Made by a program: the position numbers and the translations under genes. From positions 372,001 through 436,000 of the forward strand of contig NZ_BMUG01000005.1 in NCBI RefSeq assembly GCF_014650075.1: DNA of 64,000 nucleotides. Direction: 5' to 3'. Source of the DNA: Streptomyces microflavus (GTDB lineage: Bacteria; Actinomycetota; Actinomycetes; Streptomycetales; Streptomycetaceae). Below the pieces are notes generated by a model that worked only from the letters and a program-made list of their open reading frames with translations, made no database searches and was not told the DNA's origin. This document shows positions 52,628 to 60,879 of this stretch, in pieces (position 1 is the stretch's first letter; every line of letters starts with the position of its first letter).

Positions 52628-53476
52628 TCAGCAGGTGCGGAACACATACCCCGATCGCCCGGCGGGCCGGACATCGAGGTCCCGCTGCACCACGGAAAGC
52701 TTCGCGCCCACCGAGGAACAGGCCTTGGAGAAGTCGCGGGCGGTGTACTCGATGACGAAGACCCGGTTGCCGTACGCGGTGGCGTAGTCGGCGCACTCGT
52801 CGTAGCGGCCGCACTCCTCCGCGACCGCGAAGTCGAAGCCGATGCTCTTGCGCTGCCCCAGCAGATCGGTCGTGTTCTTCTGGCCGATCGCCAGGCCCGC
52901 CGCGTGCGCCCGGGTGGCCAGCAGCTTGGCGAACGCGGCGTTGTGCGCCTTGGTGAGCCGGCCCCCGGAGCGCTCGTACGAGTCGAGGTTGTCCGGCTCC
53001 ACCGCCTGGAACCCGGACTTCGCGCAGCCGTCGACCCAGCCGCCGACGATGTTCGCGAGCCGGGTGCGCTTGGCGGCCGTCGAGGTGTCGAGCAGCGCCT
53101 CGCCCCAGGCCTCGTCGTTGACCGGCTCGCCGCTGCTGTCGCGCAGCAGCAGGTCCGGGTTCTTCTTCTGCCACCAGTCCATCGCGTCCGGCTGGGTCTG
53201 GAAGGCGTTGACGTAGCAGACGTTGTACAGGCCGCGTACGGGCTGGGCGCCCCGGTCGCGCGAGAGGGCCTTGACCCCGGCGGGCGGGGTGTAGGCCCCG
53301 CCGATCTGGTAGTCGAAGGTGGCGTTGGCCTGGGGGAGGACGACCTTCGGCGCAGCCTTGGCCGCGAAGGCGCTGGAGAACATGACCCCGGCGCCGGCCG
53401 CCACGGCGACCCCGCCGGCCAGGGCGGCGAGGGTGGACCTGCGGCGGAGGAAGGGGGTGACGGCGTGCTTGGACAT
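52628..53476 (-). CDS. Secreted GH114 endo-alpha-1,4-polygalactosaminidase-like protein
   Basis: A 282-residue exported glycosidase-fold protein. The twin-Arg/hydrophobic start FLRRRSTLAALAGGVAVAAGAGVMFSS is a signal peptide, possibly Tat-directed (RRR then hydrophobic run). The GH114-type barrel shows FDYQIGGAYTPPAGV, CYVNAFQTQPDAMDWW, FQAVEPDNLDSYERSGG (probable catalytic acid), FDFAVAEECGRYDEC and FVIEYTARDFSKAC. The family cleaves galactosamine polymers; this substrate is inferred. A repeat motif upstream lies next to the two-component genes. Confidence 0.87.
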   Translation of the reverse strand: MSKHAVTPFLRRRSTLAALAGGVAVAAGAGVMFSSAFAAKAAPKVVLPQANATFDYQIGGAYTPPAGVKALSRDRGAQPVRGLYNVCYVNAFQTQPDAMDWWQKKNPDLLLRDSSGEPVNDEAWGEALLDTSTAAKRTRLANIVGGWVDGCAKSGFQAVEPDNLDSYERSGGRLTKAHNAAFAKLLATRAHAAGLAIGQKNTTDLLGQRKSIGFDFAVAEECGRYDECADYATAYGNRVFVIEYTARDFSKACSSVGAKLSVVQRDLDVRPAGRSGYVFRTC

Positions 53477-53531
53477 GGGGACTCCCGTGCGTGGTCTTCG
53501 TACCTGCCCCCGCAGCATGACCGGCCGATCA

Positions 53532-53567
53532 TGAGCGAATCGTGAGCGTCACCCTCACAACGCTCAC
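53532..53567. promoter_or_regulatory. Repeated TGAGCG half-sites upstream of GH114 gene
   Basis: TGAGCG occurs at 53532-53537 and 53543-53548 (11-base period), and GTGAGCGT (53542-53549) forms a perfect inverted repeat with ACGCTCAC (53560-53567). Eleven-base-spaced repeats suit an OmpR-type response regulator such as the one encoded next door. Confidence 0.5.
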
Positions 53568-53587
53568 CAAGCCCGCAGACGGCGGCC

Positions 53588-54892
53588 TCACCGTGCCCGG
53601 CGCCGTCGCGACCGGGCGGGCGCGAGCCGCAGCACGAACACCGCACCGCCGCCCGTCCGGGTCCGCACGGTCAGGCTGCCCCGATGGGCGAGGGCCACCC
53701 GGTGCACGAGCGAGAGGCCGATGCCCGTACCGCCGCCCGGCGAGCGGAAGCGCTCCATCAGCTCCGGCAGCCGCGCGGGCTCCACCCCCGGACCCCGGTC
53801 GGCGACCGTAACCTCAGGTCCGTGCACGGCCACGAGGAGGACGGCCGGGCCCTCCTCCCCGGGCGGACGACCGTGGCGTACGGCGTTGTCGAGCAGGTTC
53901 CGTACGGCGACCCGCACCAGCGCCGCGTCCGCTTCGACCACCGACTCCTCCAGCCGCAGCTCCAGGCGGTGCCCGCCCTCCGGCAGATCGGCGCAGACCT
54001 CCTCCACGAGCTGGTCCAGCCGCAGCGGCTCTGCCCGTACCGACTCCACGGCGGCCTCCAACCGCCCCCGGGTCAGCAGGTTCTCCACCACATGACCCAT
54101 CCGGTCCGCCGCCCGGCGGATCCTCGGCAGATGGGCCTGCAGCCCGCCCGGACCGCGCTCGGCCACCTCCACCGAACCGCGCATCACCGCCACCGGGGTC
54201 CGCAGCTCGTGCGCCGCGTCGGCGAGCAGCCGCTCCTGCTGCTCCAGCGCCTGCCAGGCGGGCCGCATGGACCGCCCGGAGAGGACATGGCCGGTGAGCG
54301 CGGCCAGCGCGGTGAGGGCGGCGCACCCGATGACGAGGGAGAGGACCAGGCTGCGGTGCTCGGCCGCCCCGTACTCCGGATCCCCCACCGCGACGGCCGC
54401 GCCCGCCACCTCGTCGGTGGCGTCGTGGTAGAAGGGCACGGCCAGCAGCCGGACCGGCCCGCCCGAACGGTCGCGTGCCTCCTGCCGCACCGTTTCCTCC
54501 ATGCGCATCGCCGAACGTGCCGCCCGCGCGACCGTCGCACCCGGCACGTCGAACTGCTGGGTGCGGCCCCGGAACACCACGGCGGGCCCGGAGCCCGGCC
54601 GGTCCTCCAGCACCAGGATCTGGGGGGTGCCCGCCGTCGCCTCGTCGTCGCTCAGGCCGTCGAGCCGGATCCGGTCGTCCTCGTAGTAGACGAGCGAGGC
54701 CGCGACGGAGGCCCGGCGGCGCATCTCGTCGTACTCGGCGGTCTGCCGGGACCGGTCGTCGGTGCGGATCACCAGCCAGGACAGACAGCTCAGCCCGACG
54801 ACGGTGATCAGGGTGTACGCGACGGTCAGGCGCAGCTGCAGCAGGCGCAGCCGGCTCCGGGCGGGGGTGCGGCGCCGCGCGGACCTCGCCAT
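53588..54892 (-). CDS. Two-component sensor histidine kinase
   Basis: A 434-residue membrane histidine kinase. Two transmembrane segments (about 22-42 and about 182-205) flank a periplasmic sensor domain. The H-box is LADAAHELRTPVAVMRG, the N-box VRNLLDNAVRHGRPP, and GRGVEP-like DRGPGVEP and GGTGIGLSLVHR complete the ATP lid. The cognate response regulator gene immediately precedes it; the ATG overlaps the regulator stop by one base (TGATG). The signal is unknown. The GH114 gene downstream may be a target. Confidence 0.92.
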   Translation of the reverse strand: MARSARRRTPARSRLRLLQLRLTVAYTLITVVGLSCLSWLVIRTDDRSRQTAEYDEMRRRASVAASLVYYEDDRIRLDGLSDDEATAGTPQILVLEDRPGSGPAVVFRGRTQQFDVPGATVARAARSAMRMEETVRQEARDRSGGPVRLLAVPFYHDATDEVAGAAVAVGDPEYGAAEHRSLVLSLVIGCAALTALAALTGHVLSGRSMRPAWQALEQQERLLADAAHELRTPVAVMRGSVEVAERGPGGLQAHLPRIRRAADRMGHVVENLLTRGRLEAAVESVRAEPLRLDQLVEEVCADLPEGGHRLELRLEESVVEADAALVRVAVRNLLDNAVRHGRPPGEEGPAVLLVAVHGPEVTVADRGPGVEPARLPELMERFRSPGGGTGIGLSLVHRVALAHRGSLTVRTRTGGGAVFVLRLAPARSRRRRAR

Positions 54893-55566
54893 CAGCAGGG
54901 CCCCGGGCCCGCACTCATCAGGAACCCCTGGCCGCGCACGGTGTGCACCAGGCCCGGCGCGCCCAGCTTGCGCCGTACGCCGGCGATGACGGCGTCCACC
55001 ACGTTGGAGACCGGGTCGGCCATCTCGTCCCAGCAGTGCTCCAGCAGCGCCGTACGCGTCACGACGCTGTCCTGGTGGACCAGGAGCTGCTGGAGCACGG
55101 CGTACTCCTTCGGGCTCAACGAGAGCAGCACCCCGCCCCGCCGCACCTCGCGCCGCGCCAGGTCCATCACCACGTCCGCGCAGCTCAGGAAGGCGGGCAG
55201 CCGCTCGGCGGCCCGGCGGGTCAGGCTCCGCACCCGCAGGACGAGCTCGCGCATCGCGAACGGCTTGGCCAGGTAGTCGTCCGCCCCGCTCTCCAGCCCG
55301 TGCAGGCGGTCGTGGAGGGTGTCCAGGGCGGTGAGACAGAGCACGGGCGCCGACCAGCCCGCCCGGCGCCTGTACTCCAGCCGCGTGAGGGAGTCCCCGG
55401 AGGGCAGCATCCGGTCGAGGACCACACAGTCGTACGCCGTGACGTGCAGCATCACGTCCGCCTCCGGCCAGTCGCCCGCCCCGTCGACGGCGAAGCCCGC
55501 CTCGCGCAGCCCCGCCGCGATCACCGCCCGCAGGTCGTCGTCGTCCTCCACCAGCAGCACACGCAA
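54892..55566 (-). CDS. OmpR-family response regulator
   Basis: A 224-residue regulator. The receiver domain (1-118) has acidic residues VEDDDDLR, the phosphoacceptor Asp in CVVLDRMLPSGDS and the Lys in YLAKPFAMREL. The DNA-binding winged helix (about 130-224) has LSPKEYAVLQQLLVHQDSVVTR and VDAVIAGVRRKL. It forms an operon with the kinase gene through a TGATG overlap. The targets are unknown. It is preceded by the divergently regulated LysR gene. Confidence 0.93.
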   Translation of the reverse strand: MRVLLVEDDDDLRAVIAAGLREAGFAVDGAGDWPEADVMLHVTAYDCVVLDRMLPSGDSLTRLEYRRRAGWSAPVLCLTALDTLHDRLHGLESGADDYLAKPFAMRELVLRVRSLTRRAAERLPAFLSCADVVMDLARREVRRGGVLLSLSPKEYAVLQQLLVHQDSVVTRTALLEHCWDEMADPVSNVVDAVIAGVRRKLGAPGLVHTVRGQGFLMSAGPGPC

Positions 55567-55653
55567 GGAGACGCCTCCGGGTCTCTCGGGGATGGCCCCC
55601 GGCCGCTTCCCGGACCGAACCGGGAGCCTGACCTGGGGGAGAGACCCGTCATC

Positions 55654-56565
55654 CTAAGGGGCCCCGTCGAGCGCCTCGGCGGCCTCCGCCGCCACGGCCT
55701 CCGCCACGGTCGCCAGGGCCGGCGAGTCGAGCTTCCACTGCTGCCAGTACAGGGGGACATCGACGTGACGGTCCGGGGCGAGGGCGACCAGGCGGCCGGC
55801 GACCAGCAGCGGGCGTGCCTGGACGTCGGGCAGCATGCCCCAGCCCATCCCCGCCACCACGGCGTCCACGAACCCCTCCGACGTGGGCACGAAGTGGCGC
55901 CGCGCGCCCGCCCGCCGGCCGCAGCCGAGGGCACGGACGAAGGAGTCCTGGAGGTCGTCGCGCCGGTCGAAGTCCACCACCGGCGCGTCCGCGATCAGCT
56001 CACGCAACGCTGTTCCGGTCCCCCGCCCGAGCCACCGCCCGGCGAACGCGGCGGTCGCCACCGGCAGATAGCGCATCCGCCCCAGACTCCGCACCGAACA
56101 CCCCGACACGGCCTCCGGCGACGAGGTCACCGCCGCCATCACCAGCCCCTCACGGAGCAGCGCGGCGGTATGGTCCTGGTCCTCCCGGCGCAGCTCGTAA
56201 CAGATGCCCAGCTCCTCCGGGACGCGGCCGAGGGCGGGCAGGAACCAGGTCGCCAGGGAGTCGGAGTTCACCGCGACCGTCAGCCGCGTCGGCTCGCCCG
56301 GTCCGGACATCCCGAGGGCGGACTGCGCGTCCTGCTCCAGCCGGGCCAGCTGCCGGGCGAAGCGCACCACGACCTCCCCGGACTCGGTGGGCCGCACCGG
56401 CTTCGTCCGCATCAGCAGCACCCGCCCCGTCCGCTGCTCCAGGGCCTTCACGCGCTGGCTGACCGCCGACGGCGTCACGTGCAGGGCGTTCGCCGCGGCG
56501 TCGAAGGTGCCCTCGTCGACGACGGCCAGCAGGGTCCGTACCTGATCGAGGGGAAGCTCAGACAT
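55654..56565 (-). CDS. lysG: LysR-type regulator of amino-acid export (LysG/ArgP-like)
   Basis: A 303-residue LTTR. The HTH (FDAAANALHVTPSAVSQRVKALEQRTG) is at the N-terminus. The effector domain shows LTVAVNSDSLATWFLPALGR, typical of LysG/ArgP (IciA) regulators that sense lysine or arginine. It is divergent from the LysE-type exporter with a dyad between the starts, so it likely activates that gene when the amino acid is high. The ATG at 56565 is chosen from MSELPLDQVRTLLAV. Confidence 0.9.
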   Translation of the reverse strand: MSELPLDQVRTLLAVVDEGTFDAAANALHVTPSAVSQRVKALEQRTGRVLLMRTKPVRPTESGEVVVRFARQLARLEQDAQSALGMSGPGEPTRLTVAVNSDSLATWFLPALGRVPEELGICYELRREDQDHTAALLREGLVMAAVTSSPEAVSGCSVRSLGRMRYLPVATAAFAGRWLGRGTGTALRELIADAPVVDFDRRDDLQDSFVRALGCGRRAGARRHFVPTSEGFVDAVVAGMGWGMLPDVQARPLLVAGRLVALAPDRHVDVPLYWQQWKLDSPALATVAEAVAAEAAEALDGAP

Positions 56566-56573
56566 CACAGCGG

Positions 56574-56597
56574 CTAATGATACGTAAGAATCATTAG
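56574..56597. promoter_or_regulatory. LysG operator dyad
   Basis: CTAATGAT-N8-ATCATTAG is a perfect inverted repeat between the divergent lysG and lysE starts. LTTR operators of this length and position control LysE-type exporters. Confidence 0.7.
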
Positions 56598-56634
56598 CTG
56601 TACATGCATGACGGGCCTCCCTAGCGTCGGCACC

Positions 56635-57246
56635 ATGACCAACGCTCTGACCACCGCGGCCGCCGGGTTCGGTACCGGCCTCTCCCTCATCGTCGCCATC
56701 GGCGCCCAGAACGCCCTCGTCCTGCGCCAGGGCGTCCGCCGGGAGGCGGTGCTCGCCGTGGTCGTCATCTGTGCCCTGTCCGACGCGGTCCTCATCGCCC
56801 TCGGCGTCGCCGGTGTCGGGGCCGTCGTCGTGGCCTGGCCGTCCGCCCTGACCGCGGTCTCGCTGCTGGGCGGGGTGTTCCTGATCGGCTACGGCGTCCT
56901 GGCCGCGCGCCGGGTCTTCCGCCCGGCGGCCCTCCACGCGCAGGACGCGCCCGCCGGGGCGAAGCGGGGCGTCGTCCTCGCGTGCCTCGCGATGACCTGG
57001 CTCAACCCGCACGTCTACCTGGACACCGTGTTCCTGCTCGGCTCCGTCGCCGCCGACCGCGGCCCGCTGCGCTGGACCTTCGGGCTCGGCGCGATCCTCG
57101 CCAGCGTGTGCTGGTTCACCGCTCTCGGCTTCGGCGCCCGGCTGCTCAGCGGGGTCCTCGCCCGCCCGTCGTCGTGGCGCGTCCTGGACGGTCTCGTCGC
57201 CGCGATGATGATCGGCCTCGGCGCCCGGCTGGCCCTGGCCGCCTGA
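56635..57246 (+). CDS. lysE: LysE/ArgO-family amino-acid exporter
   Basis: A 203-residue membrane exporter with about six hydrophobic segments. GTGLSLIVAIGAQNALVLRQGVRREAV is at the N-terminus and TWLNPHVYLDTVFLLGSVA mid-protein, both LysE signatures. It exports basic amino acids, lysine or arginine, by proton-coupled transport. Divergent from the LysR regulator across a dyad. Confidence 0.94.
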   Translation: MTNALTTAAAGFGTGLSLIVAIGAQNALVLRQGVRREAVLAVVVICALSDAVLIALGVAGVGAVVVAWPSALTAVSLLGGVFLIGYGVLAARRVFRPAALHAQDAPAGAKRGVVLACLAMTWLNPHVYLDTVFLLGSVAADRGPLRWTFGLGAILASVCWFTALGFGARLLSGVLARPSSWRVLDGLVAAMMIGLGARLALAA

Positions 57247-57269
57247 CCGTCGGCCGGTGTCCGGCGGGC

Positions 57270-57908
57270 TCAGTACGCGGGGATGAGACGGGCGAGGCGG
57301 GTGGTGCGCTGGGGGGTGAGGTCCAGGGCGGTGAGGATCGAGGGGGTGGCGATGCTCGGGAGGACGTGGCGCTGGAGCGAGATGTAACGCTGTTCCAGAT
57401 CGCGGTAGTTGCTGAGGGTCTGGGAGACCGCCTGGATGCCGGTGAAGGCCGCGACGTAGAGGTCGGCGGTCTCGGTGGGGTTGACGTGCGGCAGGAGTTC
57501 CCCGTTCTGTTTGGCTTGGGCCAGGAGGTCGTGGGTGGTCTGCTGCCACCGGAGGAAGGGGCCGGTGCGGTCCAAGCCCTGGGCCTGCTGGTCCATGGAG
57601 AGGCGGACGCCGGCACGGGCGAGGAGACTGGTGTGGAGGCGATGGCTGAACAGCATCCCCATGTCCACGAGCTCCTGGAGCTTGAGGGGCTGGTCGGGGG
57701 TGGGTGGCGGGGGCTCCTGGGCCTCCAGCACGCCGAGCGCGAGTTCTTCCTTGGAAGGGAAGTGGAAGTAGAGCGCACCTTTCGTGACCCCGGCGATCTT
57801 GAGTATTTCGGTAATGGTGGCCGCTTGGTAGCCATGCTTCTCGAAAGTCTCGGCCGCTGCCATCAGGATTGCCTGGCGGGTACGGATCGCCCGGTCCTGC
57901 TTGGCCAT
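57270..57908 (-). CDS. scbR: Gamma-butyrolactone receptor (TetR family, ScbR-like)
   Basis: A 212-residue TetR-fold repressor. MAKQDRAIRTRQAILMAAAETFEKHGYQAATITEILKIAGVTKGALYFHFPSKEELALG is nearly the same as the ScbR DNA-binding domain. The ligand domain has GMLFSHRLHTSLLARAGVRLSMDQQAQGLDR, which in these receptors binds the butyrolactone. It would repress its own and the scbA-like promoters until the lactone accumulates. GAAGGAGACAGGG precedes the ATG. It is divergent from the AfsA-like gene with an ARE-like box between them. Confidence 0.95.
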   Translation of the reverse strand: MAKQDRAIRTRQAILMAAAETFEKHGYQAATITEILKIAGVTKGALYFHFPSKEELALGVLEAQEPPPPTPDQPLKLQELVDMGMLFSHRLHTSLLARAGVRLSMDQQAQGLDRTGPFLRWQQTTHDLLAQAKQNGELLPHVNPTETADLYVAAFTGIQAVSQTLSNYRDLEQRYISLQRHVLPSIATPSILTALDLTPQRTTRLARLIPAY

Positions 57909-57969
57909 CCCTGTCTCCTTCGTCGGGCTGCGCCGGTCGTGCGGCCGTGTGGGGGGTGTGTGGGGATAG

Positions 57970-57995
57970 AAAAAAAACCGCTTAGTCTGTATCTT
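57970..57995. promoter_or_regulatory. Autoregulatory element (ARE)-like box
   Basis: A-tract then ACCGCTTAGTCTGTATCTT, matching the known ARE style with ACCG and GTCTGTAT half-sites. It lies between the divergent receptor and synthase genes, as in S. coelicolor. Confidence 0.8.
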
Positions 57996-58053
57996 ATCAG
58001 CGCGTGCGCACCGCAGGAACGGCTCGCCCATCACATGACCCCTGGGGGGAGTT

Positions 58054-59004
58054 ATGCCCGAAGCAGCAGTGTTGACCGATCCTGTAGCGGCGTCGACCGT
58101 GGGTTCGGAGGCCCGAGTGGTGCATCCGGTGGGAATGGAACTGGTTCACAGGAGCAGGGCGGAGGACGCTTTTCCGCGCAGCTGGGAACGGCTGGGCCCG
58201 GACCGGTTCCATGTCGAGGCGGTGCTTCCGCACGATCATCCGTTCTTCGCCCCGGTGGGAGCGGACCGTCACGACCCGCTGCTGGTGACGGAGGCGATGC
58301 GGCAGGCGGCGATGCTGGCCTTCCACGCCGGTTACGGAGTCCCCGTCGGCTACCACTTCCTGATGGCGGATCTGGACTACGCGACCCACCCCGACCACCT
58401 CGTCGTGGGCGGCCTGCCCACCGTGATCGACGTGGAGGTGACCTGCTCCGAGCTCAAGTGGCGCGCCGGGCTGCCGGTTCAGGGCCGGGTGGACTGGGTG
58501 GTGCACCGCGCGGGGCAGTTGGTCGCGACCGGCATGGGCGCGACGAGGTTCACCAGCCCGCGGGTCTACGAGCGGATGCGCGGCGGATCGGCGGAGCCGG
58601 GCGTGGCGATACCGCGGACCGCACCGGTCGCCGCCGCCCGGGCCGGCCGTGGCCGGGCGGAGGACGTGGTGCTGTCGGAGAGTTCGCGCGAGGGCGTCTG
58701 GGAGCTGCGGGTGGACACCCGTCACCCGACGCTCTTCCAGCGGCCCAACGACCATGTGCCGGGGATGCTGTTGCTGGAGGCGGCACGGCAGGCCGCGTGC
58801 CTGGCCGCCGGGGACGGCGGGTTCGTCCCCGCCGAGGGGCGTACGCACTTCCACCGGTACGCGGAGTTCGGCAGCCCGTGCTCGATCGGCGCCGAGGTCC
58901 TGCCCTGCGCGGTGCCGGGCGAGGCGAGGGTCCGGGTGACCGGCCACCAGGACGGCGAGCCGGTCTTCGACACGGTCCTGTCGGGCCCACTGAGTACGGT
59001 CTGA
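58054..59004 (+). CDS. scbA: AfsA/ScbA-family gamma-butyrolactone synthase
   Basis: A 316-residue protein of two AfsA-repeat hot-dog-like domains. The first (about 30-160) shows FPRSWERLGPDRFHVEAVLPHDHPFFAPVGADRHDPLLVTEAMRQAAMLAFHAGYGVP. The second (about 210-310) shows TRHPTLFQRPNDHVPGMLLLEAARQAACLA. Both carry the HPxF and EAxRQA motifs. It condenses a beta-keto acyl donor with dihydroxyacetone phosphate to start butyrolactone synthesis. GGGGGGAG precedes the ATG. Length and sequence match ScbA closely. Confidence 0.95.
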   Translation: MPEAAVLTDPVAASTVGSEARVVHPVGMELVHRSRAEDAFPRSWERLGPDRFHVEAVLPHDHPFFAPVGADRHDPLLVTEAMRQAAMLAFHAGYGVPVGYHFLMADLDYATHPDHLVVGGLPTVIDVEVTCSELKWRAGLPVQGRVDWVVHRAGQLVATGMGATRFTSPRVYERMRGGSAEPGVAIPRTAPVAAARAGRGRAEDVVLSESSREGVWELRVDTRHPTLFQRPNDHVPGMLLLEAARQAACLAAGDGGFVPAEGRTHFHRYAEFGSPCSIGAEVLPCAVPGEARVRVTGHQDGEPVFDTVLSGPLSTV

Positions 59005-59080
59005 ACCGGGCCGCGGACCCGGCGAGCGGTGTATCGCGGGCGCATGGCAGGCTGATGACGGTGTGTGAGGAGTGCGTGGC

Positions 59081-59941
59081 GTGATTCTGGTGACGGGAGC
59101 GACCGGGGCGGTGGGCCGCGAGGTCGCCGGTCTGCTGGCGGCCCGGGGTCCGGTACGGATCCTGGCGCGACGCCCGGAGCGCGTGACGGTGCGGGGACCC
59201 GAAGTCGACGTCGTAGTGGGGGAGTACGGGGACCGGCGCTCGCTCGACAGGGCGCTGCGGGGGGTCGACGCGGTCTTCCTCGTGACGAACAGCCCCACGG
59301 AGCCCGATGACGAGAGGGTCGCTGCGGCGGCAGCTGCGGCGGACGTGCGCCACCTCGTGAAGCTCTCGATGATGGCGGTGGAGGAGCCGGGCGCCGACGA
59401 CTTCATCACCCGGCTCCAGCGCGGCAACGAGCAGGCCGTCCGGGAGTCCGGAGTTCCCTGGACGTTCGTCCGCCCCAGGACGTTCATGTCCAACACGCTC
59501 TCCTGGGCCAGGGGCATCGCGTCGGACGGTGTGGTGCGCGCCCTGTACGGGGATTCGCCGGTCGCGTGCGTCGATCCGCGGGATGTCGCCGCGGTGGCTG
59601 TCGCCGCGCTCACCGGCAAGGGCCACGAGGGGCAGGCGTACGCGGTATCGGGCCCGGAGGCGATCACCGCGCGGGAGCAGACCGCTCAGCTCTCCGAACT
59701 GCTGGGCCGGCCGCTGCGCTTCGAGGAACTGCCCCTGGACCGGGCGCGCGAGGCGCTGCTCGCCAAGTATCCGCTCCCCGTCGCCGAGGCGTTCCTGGAG
59801 AGTGCGGAGCGCCAGCGCGCGGGAGCCAAGGCGGCCGTGGTGCCCACGGTCGAGGAGCTGACGGGCCGTCCCGCCAGGACGTTCCGTACCTGGGCCGCGG
59901 GCCACGCCGAGTCCTTCGGCGGGACCGGCCGCGCCGGATAG
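59081..59941 (+). CDS. NmrA-type NAD(P)-dependent reductase
   Basis: A 286-residue atypical short-chain dehydrogenase. The start ILVTGATGAVGREVAGLLA has the GATGxxG dinucleotide motif. VSGPEAITAREQTAQLSELLGRPLRF and VTPTVEELTGRPARTF are as in NmrA-like reductases. GTG 59081 with GAGGAG upstream is preferred over GTG 59072. It follows the scbA-like gene by 76 bases in the same direction. In related clusters a dehydrogenase reduces the butyrolactone precursor; this is the natural role here, inferred. Confidence 0.87.
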   Translation: MILVTGATGAVGREVAGLLAARGPVRILARRPERVTVRGPEVDVVVGEYGDRRSLDRALRGVDAVFLVTNSPTEPDDERVAAAAAAADVRHLVKLSMMAVEEPGADDFITRLQRGNEQAVRESGVPWTFVRPRTFMSNTLSWARGIASDGVVRALYGDSPVACVDPRDVAAVAVAALTGKGHEGQAYAVSGPEAITAREQTAQLSELLGRPLRFEELPLDRAREALLAKYPLPVAEAFLESAERQRAGAKAAVVPTVEELTGRPARTFRTWAAGHAESFGGTGRAG

Positions 59942-59990
59942 CGGCCGGCGCGCCGACGCGGAGGCCGACCGCGCATACGTTCCCCTGGAA

Positions 59991-60014
59991 ATCAAACCGG
60001 TAAGTTGGTTTGAT
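59991..60014. promoter_or_regulatory. Second ARE-like dyad upstream of TetR gene
   Basis: ATCAAACC-N8-GGTTTGAT is perfectly symmetric with the AACCGGT style of receptor boxes (AAACCGG is present). It sits 124 bases ahead of the second TetR gene and would let the ScbR-like or the second receptor regulate it. Confidence 0.65.
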
Positions 60015-60137
60015 ATTCCCCATGACGCTGCTTCACCGCTCCGGCGGAGAGCCTCCGGCCCTCGCCGCTCGCGGCCCCGGGCCCCTTCCCACCCCCCACT
60101 CCCACTCCCACTCCCTCATTCCCCGGCGGAGGCCCAG

Positions 60138-60824
60138 GTGACCAAGCAGGTGCGCGCCGCGCGCACCCGTCAGGCCCTGATCCGCTCCGCGGCCATCGTG
60201 TTCGAGCAGCACGGGTACGGACAGGCGCGCCTGGCGCTGATCAGCTCCGGCGCGGGTGTCAGCACGGGCGCGCTGCACTTCCACTTCGAGAACAAGGCCG
60301 CGGTCGCCCAGGCCGTGGTCGCGGAGGCCTCGCACGGTCTGCTGGAGGTGTCCGGCGCCATCCGCCGCCGGACGGACACGGCCCTGCAGACCCTGGTCGA
60401 CACCTCGCACGCGCTGGTGGACCTGCTCGGCCGCGACCCGGTGACCCGGGCCGGATTCCGCCTCAGCTGCGACGGGGAGCGGGTCGGCGAACAGGGGCTG
60501 CCCGGACAGTGGCGGCGCTGCGTAAGGGAGTTGCTGGACGAGGCGGCCGGCGCGGGAACCCTCGCCGAGGGCGTTTCCCATGAGGACGCCACGGCGGCGA
60601 CGGTGGCCGTGACCACCGGGTTCGAGGTGCTCGGACGGTACGACTCCGAGTGGCTCTCCGCGCGGACGCTCACCGGCTTCTGGCGGCTGCTGCTGCCCCG
60701 GCTCGCCACCCAGGAGACCCTGGCCCTCCTGGATCCGTCGGGGACCGCCGCAGCGACGGAGGTCGTCGCCGCGGGCCGGGCCGAACGTGGGACGTACGAG
60801 GTGGGGGTGGCCGCCCCGGGCTGA
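60138..60824 (+). CDS. TetR-family receptor-like regulator (pseudo-receptor, ScbR2 type)
   Basis: A 228-residue TetR repressor. The HTH shows TRQALIRSAAIVFEQHGYGQARLALISSGAGVSTGALHFHFENKAAVAQAV, of the butyrolactone receptor family, but divergent from the ScbR-like copy. The ligand domain has GFRLSCDGERVGEQGLPGQWRRCVRELLDEAAGAGTLAEG. Such second receptors often respond to endogenous antibiotics rather than lactones (pseudo-receptors). GTG 60138. No antibiotic cluster adjoins it, so the target may be elsewhere. Confidence 0.86.
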   Translation: MTKQVRAARTRQALIRSAAIVFEQHGYGQARLALISSGAGVSTGALHFHFENKAAVAQAVVAEASHGLLEVSGAIRRRTDTALQTLVDTSHALVDLLGRDPVTRAGFRLSCDGERVGEQGLPGQWRRCVRELLDEAAGAGTLAEGVSHEDATAATVAVTTGFEVLGRYDSEWLSARTLTGFWRLLLPRLATQETLALLDPSGTAAATEVVAAGRAERGTYEVGVAAPG

Positions 60825-60879
60825 CCGCCGGGCTGCCGCACGCCGTCCGGTCCGGTCGGCCGTAGGAGCGGTGCCGCTC

